From Lineus longissimus (lineage: Eukaryota; Nemertea; Pilidiophora; Heteronemertea; Lineidae): DNA of 64,000 nucleotides. Made by a program: the position numbers and the translations under genes. The first letter of the stretch is position 1. Every line of letters begins with the position of its first letter. This document shows, piece by piece, positions 1 to 11,700 of this stretch. The notes beneath the pieces are model-generated. The model did no database searches and was not told where the DNA came from. It saw nothing but the letters and a program-made list of their open reading frames with translations. The DNA lies in the NCBI RefSeq assembly GCF_910592395.1, contig NC_088318.1, positions 16,614,349-16,678,348 on the forward strand. The letters run 5' to 3'.

Positions 1-306
1 TACAGGCTAGGAGGCATACGGTAAACAGGCTACAGACTAGGAATTAACATATGGTAAACAAGTTACAGGCTAGGAGGCATACGGTAAACAGGCTACAGAC
101 TAGGAATTAACATATGGTAAACAAGTTACAGGCTAGGAGGCATACGGTAAACAGGCTACAGACTAGGAATTAACATATGGTAAACAAGTTACAGGCTAGG
201 AGGCATATGGTAAACAGGCTACAGACTAGGGAGGCATAAGGTAACAATTTACAGATAATTGAGGCACATGGTAAACAAATTACAGACTAGTGAGGCATAT
301 GGAAAA
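1..306. repeat. 63-bp satellite at left window edge
   Basis: Three near-identical 63-bp units start at 1, 64 and 127, followed by degenerate copies to about 306. Each unit is compound: a 30-nt half ending GGTAAACAGGC and a 33-nt half ending GGTAAACAAGT, both beginning TACAG(G/A)CTAG. The array probably continues left of the window. Short ORFs over it are artefacts. Confidence 0.95.
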
Positions 307-580
307 CAAGTATTACTATTAGCATTGAAATGAACATCTGAAAGTCTGAAATTCGTCTCGGTGTTCCAATCAAACCACCCAGCGATAGATATTGCTTGTC
401 TGCTGTAGTATTTCCAATCAAATATATTAAGGAACATAAAATATCCCTGGCCTTATCTGAATAGTCCATTTACTACTTTACAAGTCTCCAGAGAGGTACT
501 CGGGGCTTTCATTGAGCTGCTTATAGGACATACAGCAATTTGACCACACTTTGCACCCATGACTCTTGGACTTTGACTGA

Positions 581-642
581 GGGTAAGGGCACCGAAACCA
601 GTTTGCCACTAAGGGTAAGGGCACCGAAACCAGTTTGCCACT
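581..642. repeat. 32-nt tandem duplication
   Basis: Two adjacent copies of a unit starting GGGTAAGGGCACCGAAACC, at 581 and 613, are essentially identical. This is a simple local duplication with no evident function. Confidence 0.85.
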
Positions 643-775
643 GTGCTGCTGGTAAAAAGACAACAGAAGTTTCGTAAAAATCAGAATTTACACCAGGCAT
701 AGCTTGAACATACTGCAGACACTGGAATAAGTGGCTATCCGCAGGTTAATCAGAAGTTTCCTGGATTTTGAGTTT

Positions 776-975
776 AGCATAGGCCCTTTGCCAGATACGC
801 CGGTACTACCTAGGAACAGCAAAACAAAGTACCTTTACAATAGGTTTTTACGGTCAATGACCCCAGACAATGCCTGTGTCTGGCGTCTTTTACCGTGAAG
901 ATCTATTGTAAAGATGATTTGTATTGCCGACCCTAGTTGGTACAGGCGTATCTGGTAAAAGGCCTATTGTAAGAT
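776..975. mobile_element. Palindromic MITE-like element
   Basis: The left arm (about 778-870) contains CCAGATACGCCGGTAC and TTTACAATAG. It is matched in reverse complement by the right arm (about 880-972), which contains GTACAGGCGTATCTGG and CTATTGTAAA. The arms are imperfect, about 75-80% by eye. No protein is encoded. A non-autonomous foldback or MITE element is the simplest reading. Confidence 0.7.
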
Positions 976-1323
976 GAAGCAGAGTATACCCATGGAAATG
1001 TGACACTACAGTACAATCGTGCAGGCCATTGAATGCAGAACTGAGCCTTTCTAATCTCCAACGGCAGCCACTTATTCAATGTCTACAGTATATAGATTAG
1101 AAACATCACGTCACCATCGGCTTCTAGTTCCTATATGATCCAGAGGGAGACCAGTCCCTGCGAACACGGAAAAGACCAATAAGTCGGTACGCGTAGGTAC
1201 CTGGATCACTGCTACCTTTGATCACTGCTTGTGTTCAGACCAATCAAGATGACCAATGTCCACTGAGGAGTATCAGTAACCTTTTTCTAACCTCTCTAAT
1301 GACTGACCCAATAATAAGACCAC

Positions 1324-1440
1324 ACTCTTGAGATTTCTGAGGTATCCGACTACACCCTTCGGCTTGAGATGGTCTTTGTCTTTGAAATCCAAAGACTATC
1401 ACGAGGGTAAGGTCTGTTACCTCAGAAATCCCACGAGAGT
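1324..1440. mobile_element. Hairpin element with about 55-bp arms
   Basis: ACTCTTGAGATTTCTGAGGTA at the left end pairs with the reverse complement of TTACCTCAGAAATCCC...GAGAGT at the right end. Homology continues inward to GGTCTTTG/CAAAGACT around a tiny loop near 1380-1390. Almost the whole 117 bases is stem. It may be a small MITE or a transcribed hairpin. Confidence 0.65.
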
Positions 1441-1501
1441 TTTTTCAGTTATTTATTCTATGCTGCAAAAAGATGATTTTAAGTGATCTAAATGGGAAAT
1501 T

Positions 1502-1552
1502 GGACAGCACTTGTCAGTCCCAAGGGTGTCTGTTATAGAAAGGTTCTACTGT
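1502..1552 (-). mobile_element. Partial TA-type MITE (family A), end fragment
   Basis: This is one end of the repeat family seen complete at 20567-20746. The conserved core CAGTCCCAAGGGTGTC is followed by GGTTCTACTG at the terminus. The outer end faces the 80-codon ORF at 1546-1788 and supplies that ORF's stop codon. Confidence 0.75.
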
Positions 1553-1788
1553 ATTTTCAATTTCTCCTTCATATTCCTAGCAAATGGAGCAAAAAGTCTC
1601 ATATTGGTTATTTCAGAACCATATTTGAACAAGAAGGCCAGCCAGTAGTCTATGTGACACCGTGATGCCTCCAAAAGGAAATGCAGACATCGATAAGCGG
1701 ATGTCTGTTCGAAATCCTCCGGGAGAGGAAGACAAGTATGTCTCGCTAAGAAGGAGGTGACTCTGACTTCTTCCTTGTCTGTCGCCAT
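1546..1788 (-). CDS. Unidentified 80-aa ORF, possible single-exon or truncated gene
   Basis: I do not recognise the protein. The ATG at 1788 has a strong context (accATGG) and lies about 60 bases downstream of a perfect CRE palindrome. Composition looks coding: the N-terminus is acidic and charged (MATDKEEVRV), the middle holds spaced Cys and aromatic residues (CLHFLLEASRCHIDYW), and the end is basic (ARNMKEKLKIQ). There is no signal peptide, and I see no good splice donor in the frame. The last codons run into the end of a family-A MITE, whose terminal CAGTAG provides the TAG stop. The native C-terminus may therefore have been lost or replaced. A second family-A fragment lies upstream at 1860-1890. 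It could also be a chance ORF; 80 codons alone is weak evidence. Confidence 0.42.
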   Translation of the reverse strand: MATDKEEVRVTSFLARHTCLPLPEDFEQTSAYRCLHFLLEASRCHIDYWLAFLFKYGSEITNMRLFAPFARNMKEKLKIQ

Positions 1789-1848
1789 GGTTACACTAGC
1801 TCAGGTGCTTTTAACATTAACCCTGTGGCGCCAGCGACGAGCCGCAAC

Positions 1849-1856
1849 TGACGTCA
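1849..1856. promoter_or_regulatory. CRE palindrome TGACGTCA
   Basis: A perfect 8-bp CREB/ATF site in a small CpG-containing patch, 60 bases upstream of the ATG at 1788 on the minus strand. Known biology: CRE sites near start sites are common in animal promoters. A promoter role here is inferred. Confidence 0.45.
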
Positions 1857-1859
1857 CAT

Positions 1860-1890
1860 GAACCTCTCAATAAAGGACACCCTTGGGACT
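1860..1890 (+). mobile_element. Partial family-A MITE fragment
   Basis: GAACCTCTCAATAAAGGACA followed by CCCTTGGGACT matches the beginning of the complete family-A copy at 20991. Its terminus points toward the fragment at 1502-1552, in inverted orientation. Confidence 0.7.
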
Positions 1891-2042
1891 GCGAAAAGCT
1901 AGAATGTAAAAGATTTCCAGATTAGATTATGGAAATGAAATCAAGTGTCAGATCACATGGAAGGTTTCCAAACAACAGTTTTACTGTTTTAACCGTTTCA
2001 CTACTACCAACACAGGTCATGCCTAAGTAGTCCCTTCCACAT

Positions 2043-2065
2043 CCCCCCCCCCCCCCCCCCCCCCC
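2043..2065. repeat. Poly-C run
   Basis: A run of about 23 C residues. Similar G or C runs occur at 12093-12110, 18897-18911 and 45830-45848. Exact lengths in an assembly are unreliable. Confidence 0.9.
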
Positions 2066-3674
2066 GTCAATAGGAAAGAATACATTCAAGGAGAAGCGCA
2101 ATATAAGAATTTAAACTTCTTTTTACACCTATCAGATGCTGCTTAGTGTAATGCTACCAGTGGCGGTGCATGGTGTCAAGCAGGGACATTATCATCCTGG
2201 CAAGGTAAATCACATGCCCAAGTTGTCCCTTTAAGGTAGTGTATATTTCTAATTTCAGCGAAGTTAGATAATCCATGAATGGATGGTTTTTCCATTAACG
2301 AACCATCAGGACAGTAATGTTTGCACCATTAATGATCACACTTTTACCCCGATAAGCAAAGATATTCGGCCTACAAAAGTAAATGGGGGAAAAAACTAAT
2401 CAATACAGGCAGTCCAGACAAGGGTATCAAAACACCATATGACTTGGCAGACCATGTTCCCTCCATCCCACTCCACATTACATATAACATCTGGATTGAA
2501 AATTTGCCAACAGATCTGTTTTATTTCTTAGCTTTCTATTGATTTTTAAAGTTCATCAGCCAGACTACACGTAGATATGGTAAAAATCTGCGTCTGATTC
2601 TTATTGGTCTGATTTATATATATTGGTTGGTTCAATAACCACTGTTTCAATATTAGAAAGAGACGAACAACATTGATACTATCAGAGCCACCTATAAGCA
2701 GACAGTAGAACTAAAGCTGTCCAGTTCAGTCTGGTATTCCTTAACACACAGAGAGAAGATAGACCTTGTTGTGTAAACGACATTCCATAGTATTGAAAAT
2801 ATCGCTATAATATTCTTAGATGAATGCTGTTGTTGTCTGTGCATGGCCAAAGGCATGAAGGGGAAGAAGGTAAACAACACGTCAGATATCCATCATTTGG
2901 TTCAGGTATAGGTAGATCAACATGACATGTTTTTAAGGACACTCCATCAACTGTTCCCCTGCGCACTTATCTGCTAAGGGTTTCATTTCCATTGTCTCCG
3001 TACCATGTACCCTGGTAAAACCCAGGGTTGGTGCAGGGTAGCAACAGGCAAAATTGAGGAAAATAGTGAAATTTACACCAACATTAACCAACATTTGTAT
3101 CTGTGGCTAAAGGAAAAATTGAAAAGAGAAGAATTTGACACATTTCTTTCATATCGGCTAATTAGATTTTTGACCCAGCGCACACCCTGAACATCTACAG
3201 GAACATCCAGTGAGCCAAACAAAGGTTCATTCAGCATGTGGCATGGTCACAAGGTCACAAATGAACATGGAACAGGAAAAACGCCACAGGCCAACAGTCT
3301 GTGGGTACGCAGCCTTGGGCTTCCATTGGCCTGGACCTGGAGAAAGCTGCAAGGTCAACGCAGATGAAACGACCTCAATTTTCACAAAAATGACACATCA
3401 CTACTTCTATCTCACAGGAGCATCATCAGTTAATTGGCTCTCCATGATGTCTGCACAAGGTAACCAAAGGCGTTATACTTATTTAAAGAGTTCCAATCGC
3501 GCATACGAAGCCTGCAGTAGTGACATCTGTAGGCGAAATTATCAACTTCTGTGTGACATCACTAGTTCCATATAAGGAAGCTCATTTGCATAACCTTACA
3601 ACTTTGTTTACTATGAGTTGAAAATTCGAGAGCAGCACGTGATATAAACCTATGAACAGATGTGTTCAAGTTAC
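2066..3674. other. No supported gene
   Basis: AT-rich single-copy-looking sequence with only short open frames. I see no exon with matching splice sites and coding composition, and no clear repeat. Confidence 0.5.
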
Positions 3675-3825
3675 CATCTACAAACACCAACCAGCGAACC
3701 CGTGTCGAGTGCCATAGAACAGGAAATATTCGCTGTTGAATCTGCCCGTGTTTTTTGCTGCCGTCTGCTAGCATTTTGGAAACAAAAGCGGACAGTGCCT
3801 TGCTAACACTGTCCGAATTCCCACA
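3675..3825 (-). CDS. Candidate internal exon, possibly of the CUB gene
   Basis: On the minus strand an acceptor (gtacgtttttcag) is followed by 50 open codons starting CGNSDSVSKALSAFVSK and a usable donor (GATG/gtaact), giving phase 0 in and phase 1 out. The peptide is basic, with QIQQRIFPVLWHSTRVRWLV. I do not recognise a domain. It lies downstream of the CUB exon on the same strand, but that exon ends in phase 1, so a phase 1-to-0 exon would have to lie between them. A plus-strand microexon-like sequence abuts it at 3855-3887, so at most one reading is likely real. Reading directly from the CUB exon in phase 1 stops after seven codons. Confidence 0.28.
3789..3815. other. Perfect 9-bp stem hairpin
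   Basis: CGGACAGTG and CACTGTCCG flank a 9-nt loop. It lies inside the candidate exon at 3675-3825. It is not a histone 3' stem-loop (wrong stem and loop). Confidence 0.6.
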
Positions 3826-3899
3826 CTGAAAAACGTACCTTCTTTTTTCCTCAGGCCCTGAAGAATATGAAGTTAGCTATAGATTCGGTAAGCTGAACA

Positions 3900-6800
3900 C
3901 TTGATAAGGAAGCGCTTCATTCAGAAACTTGAGTTGTAGAATTCCATATTGATGACTCCTGCAGCAATTTGCGACTGTTTCATTTATGCTTAAAAGCATT
4001 GTATTGATCAAGTACATGTACTTCACTGGTGGAACCATCTGCTCAAAAGCACTATTATCATTGGTAGACAAACTTTTTTCAAACAAAGTTTAGCACTTTG
4101 TACTCTGTGAAGTCAAGGTACACCAGAACCAACACAGTCCTTTACAATAAAGAGACAAATCAACCAAAAAAACTCTTGGCAGAAATATAGAACAGGCTTG
4201 CAAGCATAAATCTCATGGAACTCCACATCATCTAAAAAGTGTTGAATTTACGACCGTAGTTATTTTTGGTATACAGATGGTGCAGGCAGGGTAAACGGAC
4301 TTTTATTGAGATAAAACAAATGATTCCTCCACGCAAAAGAGGCCCCATAAGATGAAGAAAGCCAAAAAAAGAAGGGAACAGGAAGAAGAGACATTCAGAA
4401 AACGGCCATCAGTCAATTTCATCTAACTTACCGGTTTTATTAGCCATTTGATGCAAAGTTTACAAACTTCAGGCCAACTGCCTACGGTGGAAGACTGCGA
4501 TCAACTGACTTTTAAGAGAATTTCCCCACATTAATATTAAGAGTACACAGCATGACAATGATATTTTCGCAGCACATGTCTGTAACATTAGTAACCTCGA
4601 GATATTAAACGTTATGTAATATGAACTGGCAACCACAGCCACAAAAACAAGATTACTTTTTCATTATGACGCAAGACTGGACCCGGTGAGCATCCAAATC
4701 TGAAGCCAGTGATACTACAACTAGGCCTATTTCATACGGATGATGTCAGCATGAGGGTAGGTTCCTAGGGATGTGTCATGTCGGCACCTGGGTAGGTGTG
4801 TCATGTTCTTACTAAAAAATAACTCAACATTTCGGCAAATATTTCAAAGTTATGAAGTGCTTTGAAATAGTTAGGCTCCAAGTTGTTAGTGTCCAGGCAA
4901 TCCTCAAGAATATGTTTTCAGACTAACTACTTGAAAACAGTCGCCAATCCATGCCAAAGCATTAGTAATTATGACCTGAAGTGCATAAGAAAATTCAGTC
5001 AGTCAGCTACAGATCCGTCTTCCTGACAGTTCCGGGGTTGAAATCGATGAGACATGATCTTGGCATTACGAACCCTTTCACCCAAACGTACTATTCCATA
5101 ACATGACACCAGACATGTGAATGTGGAAAAGGGATTGCGATAACATGATGTAAACGTCTCTCTTTAATTTCTACCCTCAAAGGCGAACTCCGTTTTGTCA
5201 GTGAAAATTGTTTGCATCCACCCATTTGAAATTAGAAACAAGGGCAACGTGAAGCCAAGGGAAAAACGAAATTCTAATTCTATTTGGAAATTTTCGAGCG
5301 TGGGATCTAACAGACAATTTTTAGATACATGGTCTACCAAAAAACATGCAACATAGGTTTTAGTCTCTAGTATTAAGAATGTTACCGTCTTTTTTCACAA
5401 AATATTTTCAACTCAAACGTTGTGACAAGTCATGCATTATGGCCAAGGGACAGAGTTGCCATTTTTGGCAACTTCCAAAGGTTGCCAATTACTTTGGTTT
5501 TGGCCCAACTGAATTTATAGCCTGGTATTCTTCTCATGCCGGGTTTTGGAGGGATTTTCTTGCCGCCTGGCATATGACAAGAGGTAATTTACAGCTCACT
5601 AATAAACCTGCCCAACGGATAAGATATATTTGGCTATCTTATCTAAAACAATGGAGACTTCCCCAGCTGCAAAACATTAAATTTGCTTTATGGACTTCGT
5701 ACTTCAGAAAAAAAGATTACCTGATTTTTATTTGTGTTGGGTAATATACAGGTAAAATGTGACAAAAAAGAGCCTAATCTTTCGCACTCAATAACTACTC
5801 ATCTAATTGAGAATTATGGGATATACCTAGAAAAACTTGGAACTTTTCAACACACCGGCTTAAGTCCGATTTTATTGATGGAAAGTCTAGACTGAAAATG
5901 ACATCACCCAAACACCCAGGCATAAAAACTGGCCCAACCAATTAGTTAGAGAGCCCATCTAAGCCATCTGCTGCTGAAGATGTCTAGACTGACACCACTA
6001 CACTGGGTTGCCTCACAAATCTATAATAAAATGCCAATATGAAACACAAATGCAAAAGTACTTTTACAGCAAAAGTACTTTTTAATACAGGAGAGCAATA
6101 CATCACAAGGAAAGTTGCATTTGGTATGATTATGATTTAAAGGGTGTGGGTTCAACTGGTAAAGATGTAACAATGTTTCTGATCCCATTCACGGAATGTC
6201 ACCTCTGATAGACCATGGTTGTATGATGTAGGCCTTAACTCTCAAACAAAACCATTTGGACATCCGTCACTAACGACAGGAGTATAGATGTTTATCAAAC
6301 AAAAGGGGAAGAAGACAATTTGTGTTAAAAATACTGGAAAATCAGCGAAGTTAGCTAATGGATATTATTATTTTTTAACAAGTAATCTGTCCATTACTAT
6401 TATTACACATCTCAAAACAAGGTTGCAAAGTCCATTATTGCCATTAGTTCGCGTAAATAGACGACTTTTTTTACAACTTTCGCCGGAGTGCTGACAGCTG
6501 CTAGCACGTAGTCTATGTGGTTTAGGATACGTGTGTAGACATTAGCGGCTAATAATAACGCTAATAAAAAACGTTTTGCACTCATTGAACCTGTTCAGAT
6601 CGACGGCTTACTGCAGCACATGCTCGATCTTGTCTGCAACTGACGTGAAGAGATGCAGCAATATTAAGGCTGAGCACACTGAGTTTTTCTTTTTACGTCA
6701 ACCATATTGATGGGAATATAATACCAGGGCAGTGAAATCCCACCAGTCCAGTCTGAGTGCCTTGGTCTGAGTATAACTTCGAAAAATAGTTACAAAACTT

Positions 6801-8383
6801 GAAAGTATGAATTTCTCCTTAGCTGACATGCATAACAGGAATTACCGCATAACAGACATTATCAAAAATGTGGATCCACCAGAAAAGACACAGATCCTTC
6901 TCAACTAGATCCCTCCACACGACCAGCAAAGACACAGAGTCCTTTTAACTGCATCCTTCCAAACAACCAGCAAAGACACAGCTCCACATTACCAGCAAAG
7001 AGCGGTCTGAAATCCCTCTGAACTGATCCCTACGAACTACCAAACTTTCCAAATCCCTCCACCTAACAACAGAATAGTTTTCAATATCCCTTAATATTTC
7101 TCCTAGGAAATTTATATATGTCACTGCACTGCCCAAAGACAAATAAAGGTTCAATGTCAGATTTCCCTCATGGCGGGATCATTGCCTTTAGCCAAGGGTC
7201 AGCTTTAATACCATGTTTATTACAATAATCCATCGGCCCATAGCCCCACACCATCCTGCAATACAGGAAACCGATTTGCTACAGAACATTCAAATTTCTT
7301 CTACGGCGCTATTAAAATTGTGTTGCCATGGAAACAATATCTTAAAAAATCGTGCCAAGATGATGCATTCGTATTAGATGGGGGATATGTCGAGTGGGAT
7401 GGGGCAGCATCCCATGTGATCGTTTGGTTAAATTTGCTCAAGAGCTGACAGCCACGTGCCGTAAATGCCATTTACGCACTTGATACTAAATTTTTACCCC
7501 ATGTACAAAAAAAATCAAGCTTTTCCAATGAATTAGTGCATCCAACTGTTCATCTTTCTCTTTGATGTACTTTCAATTGGTGAATGTCGCACCAAGCTGG
7601 CTTCCAACGAAGCCTGATTATAGAAGGTTTCTTTCTGAGTATAGGCCTACTGGCTTCCCCATCATGCTTGCAATCATACTCAATAAACCAGGTATACTAC
7701 ACATACTCACAACTCAAGTACCGATCAAGGATCACAGCACATTGTCTAGTTGTTGGAGATTTGAATGCAGTGGCAATTCTACAATGTCATGGTACTCATT
7801 AACCATTTGGAGCCTGAGGCAGGCTAGGTTCTATGAGTTTCCTCGGTAGCCATTTTGCCAACTCAGAATGAATAGGTCAACGAATACATAGCTTTTTTTA
7901 TAAGTCGGGTAATTGCACCAACTTGATTCAATAGGATAGCATATAGTTACCTTCACCTACAACTGCAGGGCTTTGCCAAACTCATGATAAATGGAGCAGG
8001 GGGGAATAAACTTGAGTGCACAACAAGAAAAGCCTAGCCTGCATGAGTTATGGCTGTGGATGCAGTCTGTAAACTGGTTGCTGCTGGCATAGTTTACTTT
8101 CTTTATCTTATCTTATCTTATCTACTCCAACACAATAGACCTTTTTACAAGGTACTTGTTCACCAAACCCACCCAGGGTCGGTTCCAACAAAGTCAGTTC
8201 ACCTGGAGTGAAATCCCATTTAGACGGGCGGGTTAGCTGAACAGGCTTCGATTCGTTTATGTACATAATTTTGGTTTCTCAGCACTAACTTACAAATTCG
8301 CCAAAGAGTATTTAAGAAAGATTTTTTTTTTGGGGGGGGGGGCTTTAATAGAAGTAAAATTTAAAAATTGTTTTAAAACTTAC
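3900..8383. other. Probable intron or 3' region of the CUB gene; no firm exon
   Basis: No exon could be supported. The stretch holds scattered short ORFs, a degenerate tandem block at 6870-7060 built on ACCAGCAAAGACACAG, a TCTTA microsatellite near 8101-8123 and a G run at 8333-8341. The remaining 3' exons of the CUB gene should lie here or to the left. Confidence 0.45.
6870..7060. repeat. Degenerate tandem repeats
   Basis: Four or more irregular copies of ACCAGCAAAGACACAG followed by a TCC-rich spacer, about 45-55 bases apart and partly decayed. Confidence 0.6.
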
Positions 8384-8752
8384 CTTCCTCAAAATACTCT
8401 AAATGAAATCCACTGCGTTCTCCAGGCACCCACGAATAAGTTAACTGTACTAACTGAGTCCTAGACTGAAAGACTTTGGGGGGGTTATAATTGTGGTTTT
8501 TTTCACATATCACTGCCATCTCTTTTTCCTTCCCATCCGGTGTAATCTCCTTGATCACCAGATTTGGCAAACATTTGTTTGTATTTTGTTTTGTATCCTG
8601 GTGCCCCGGCCAGAATCCATATATATTGGTGAAGTTTAGGACTATGTAATAGTTCCTACTAGTCTGTATATAATATTTGCATTTGTCATGGCCTGTATTC
8701 GTGGAAGAAGCCGAGATGTTTCTGGGACTTGTCTTGTAGGTATAACTACACA
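8384..8752 (-). CDS. Exon 2 of CUB gene: complete CUB domain
   Basis: 369 bases. The acceptor is tatcgtttcag and the donor GAAG/gtaagt, with both boundaries in phase 1. The first two bases complete Val32 with the last base of exon 1. All four CUB cysteines are present. Confidence 0.88.
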
Positions 8753-11700
8753 CTGAAACGATAGAAGGAGTATGTCGGTCAGAAAAATGGACAACTGACT
8801 CAAAGTGATTCAGCGAACAAGAAATATCCTTCTATTCTACATTTTCTAATAAAAGTTCTGTACCCTCATGATTTTATCCAAATCACAACCTATCATTGAC
8901 CTAATTATCTGCAGGCTGTACTTGAATCTACACTGACCTAATTACTGGCCTGTGCTGGAATCTACCTGAACCATGTACCGGAATGTACATCTGACCTAAT
9001 TAGTGGCAGACTGCACTGGAATCTCACTGATGCAGACTGCAATCGAATCTATAACTGACCTAATCACCTGCAGACTTTACTTGAAACTCCGCTTGACCTA
9101 TAATTACCATTTTGCTAAGTATATATATTTTGTTAGGTGGCACAATTGCTAATCAATCAGATGATCAACTCAAGAACTTCCCCATGCCAGGACACTTTCA
9201 ACAGCCAGGATTACACAAACCACAAGATCAAAATCAACACTACGTCACCTATTTCCACAATTTTCTTTTTACAGCAGCGACCCAATTCAATCTCAGTGAA
9301 AAGTGTTGCCAGTTCGTTTCTTTTTTTACGAAAACAACCCAGAAATAAAAACATTGAAGGCCACATTTCTTTCTCAACTCAACAGTCAACATGAGATTTC
9401 CTGTGTATTGTTAAGTAAAAAAACATTCATTACCAAGTTATAATAATTTTTTACGATCATCTATGACTATGCCACGTGAGATGAACAATGGAATTTTTGA
9501 TAAAATGGTACAATAATGTGAAGGTCGGGCACTTTTTTCAACAAACAAACACTAGATTTCCCATACGGGCATGATTGGGGATGAAATAACATTTACTGGC
9601 CTAATTCTTTTTTAAAGACTTGTAATGGTAGGAACTAAGTCTACATCTACATCCTGTGACGTCTCTTACATAAAATAATCAAGCACCGAGGTGCAATCGG
9701 CAACCTGAGATAAAATCATGGTTAAAACAATCATTCAACAATGAACAACACATAATCTTGATGACAACAAGATGGGGGACAGTTTTTTTTAAATCGAGTT
9801 CCTCGGTTGAACTGTTTATCCAAAGTACATGATAGTACCCGTTTATGTTTTCAAGCAAATCAGGTATATTACACAGCTCCTTCAATGGCAGCATGACAAA
9901 AACAAACACCCTGTCGAAGGTACAAGCAAGGGATAGCTGAATCAAGTTGCACTCTCTGGAGAAAAGCATTTTCGAACCGTTTGCCCAAGAAATGTTTTGG
10001 ACTTCGATATACAGTAGAAGAGAACATCCCTTAGCGGACACCTCTCTATTAAGGGCAGAAACACTGACTTAAGTGGTTCAAAACCAGACCAGATCCTATT
10101 ACCTCTTTTACCCTACTCCCAACGCCCGCAATTTATGCAATTGAATATTTCTTCATCTTATCACTGGACAGGAATTGCCTCGACCATGAATTCCGCGAGA
10201 CTTCTCCCTAATTCTCCAATTAAACATTCTGACAGCGACACAGACACAATAAATAAAACCTGAGAAGAGACAAGCAATTGTCTTTGGTCTCCTTTGATCT
10301 TTTGCCGCTGGTTAATCCACTTGACCAAATCATGCGATATTGGCCGCCAGTCATTTGTGACACATCACAACAAAACGAGCACGTTGTACTTTCACTGTCC
10401 CGTTATGCGCGCTGTGGTCCCGGTTTATTACCAACCACCAGCGCAGTTTCTATTCCGACGTCACTTAAATCATCTCAAAACGCCATACAAAGCAGCCTAT
10501 TAGGAAAACGTCATAATATTAGATCTCGCACATCGGTCCGAAAACCGCATCTAAATGTACGAAAATGGGACCATTCAATTGTTAAAGTACATGGCTCGAG
10601 GCCAATCACTGCGTTTTATTACCCAAATCATCTCTTGTCGAATTTATGGGTAATATTAATTATTACAGTTGATTACAGGCAAAAGAAGCGTCAAATGATG
10701 GCTCCCTCTAGGGCTGCAGAGTTCACGAAAACTGTTACGGCCCTATCAGGTACATGGTCCGATATCAGAGGACTGTGTCTCACCTCAAATTTACCTCACA
10801 TATTAATCTACCCCTTTCCCCAGGGGAACAGGGGTCATATTTTACCCCTTTCCCCTGAGATGAACAGTGCCAGTGGGTCATTTTTGTTTGCTTCAGAATA
10901 ATCACACAACAGGCTCCCTTAGTGATTCAAGTATTCCTCTTCCAAGCATGATGAGATGCTGATGTTGGCAATTAAGACCCTAATGTTGGACAGAAACAGA
11001 AATCTTTTCCCCAGTGGTCCTGGCGACATTTACCATCACCTCGATCTCCCACTACTCAATATGCTGCTTCAGAGAGCATTTAGTTCTGCGCCAAGGCAGT
11101 GCAAAACAACGGTAAACAGAGCTACTTCGTTTTTTTACTTTACCTGGTAATGGCTGCCATAGCGAGCTAGGAACATGTACTACCTATGAACGGTGCCAAA
11201 ATACATGATACTTCATTTTTATGCGTCTATTTTCCATACAGAACGTGGAGTATGAAAAAACGATTGGAATTTTTAGTCTATACATTGGTCTGAAATCAGG
11301 GGAGGGGTGTTTCAACATTTTCAACATCGGTACAGAAGGGCCTTCACTTATAGCTATGTATAGATTATATCTATAATCTATTATAAAAGAAAATCGAAAC
11401 TATTGTGAAATTGAAAACTTATCGCACAACTAGCCGACAAACAAGCCAATTCACACCCAGCATTATGTTTACTACAGTAGCAGATGAAAATTATATAATC
11501 GTATAAGAATAGAGTGTGCGCATCATGTTCAAAAGAGTTCGGAAATTCGATATCTACATATTTTTTATTCGGCAGCATTGAATAAACAGCAGTGATGGAT
11601 CAATTCTGCTCAGCAACTCTTGAACTATATTCATACATGGCTGGCATATATAGGTCCGGAAAAACGTGGTTGTGGTCTTTCGTGGCAGCAGCAAGTATCG

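Noticed and set aside
3210-3575. 121-codon plus-strand ORF
   Set aside because: No domain, no splice context and composition typical of non-coding sequence.
9679-10041. 120-codon minus-strand ORF in the CUB intron
   Set aside because: Its N-terminus lies in a MITE fragment and the rest shows no family or splice sites. Cys-containing stretches do not match CUB or other extracellular modules.
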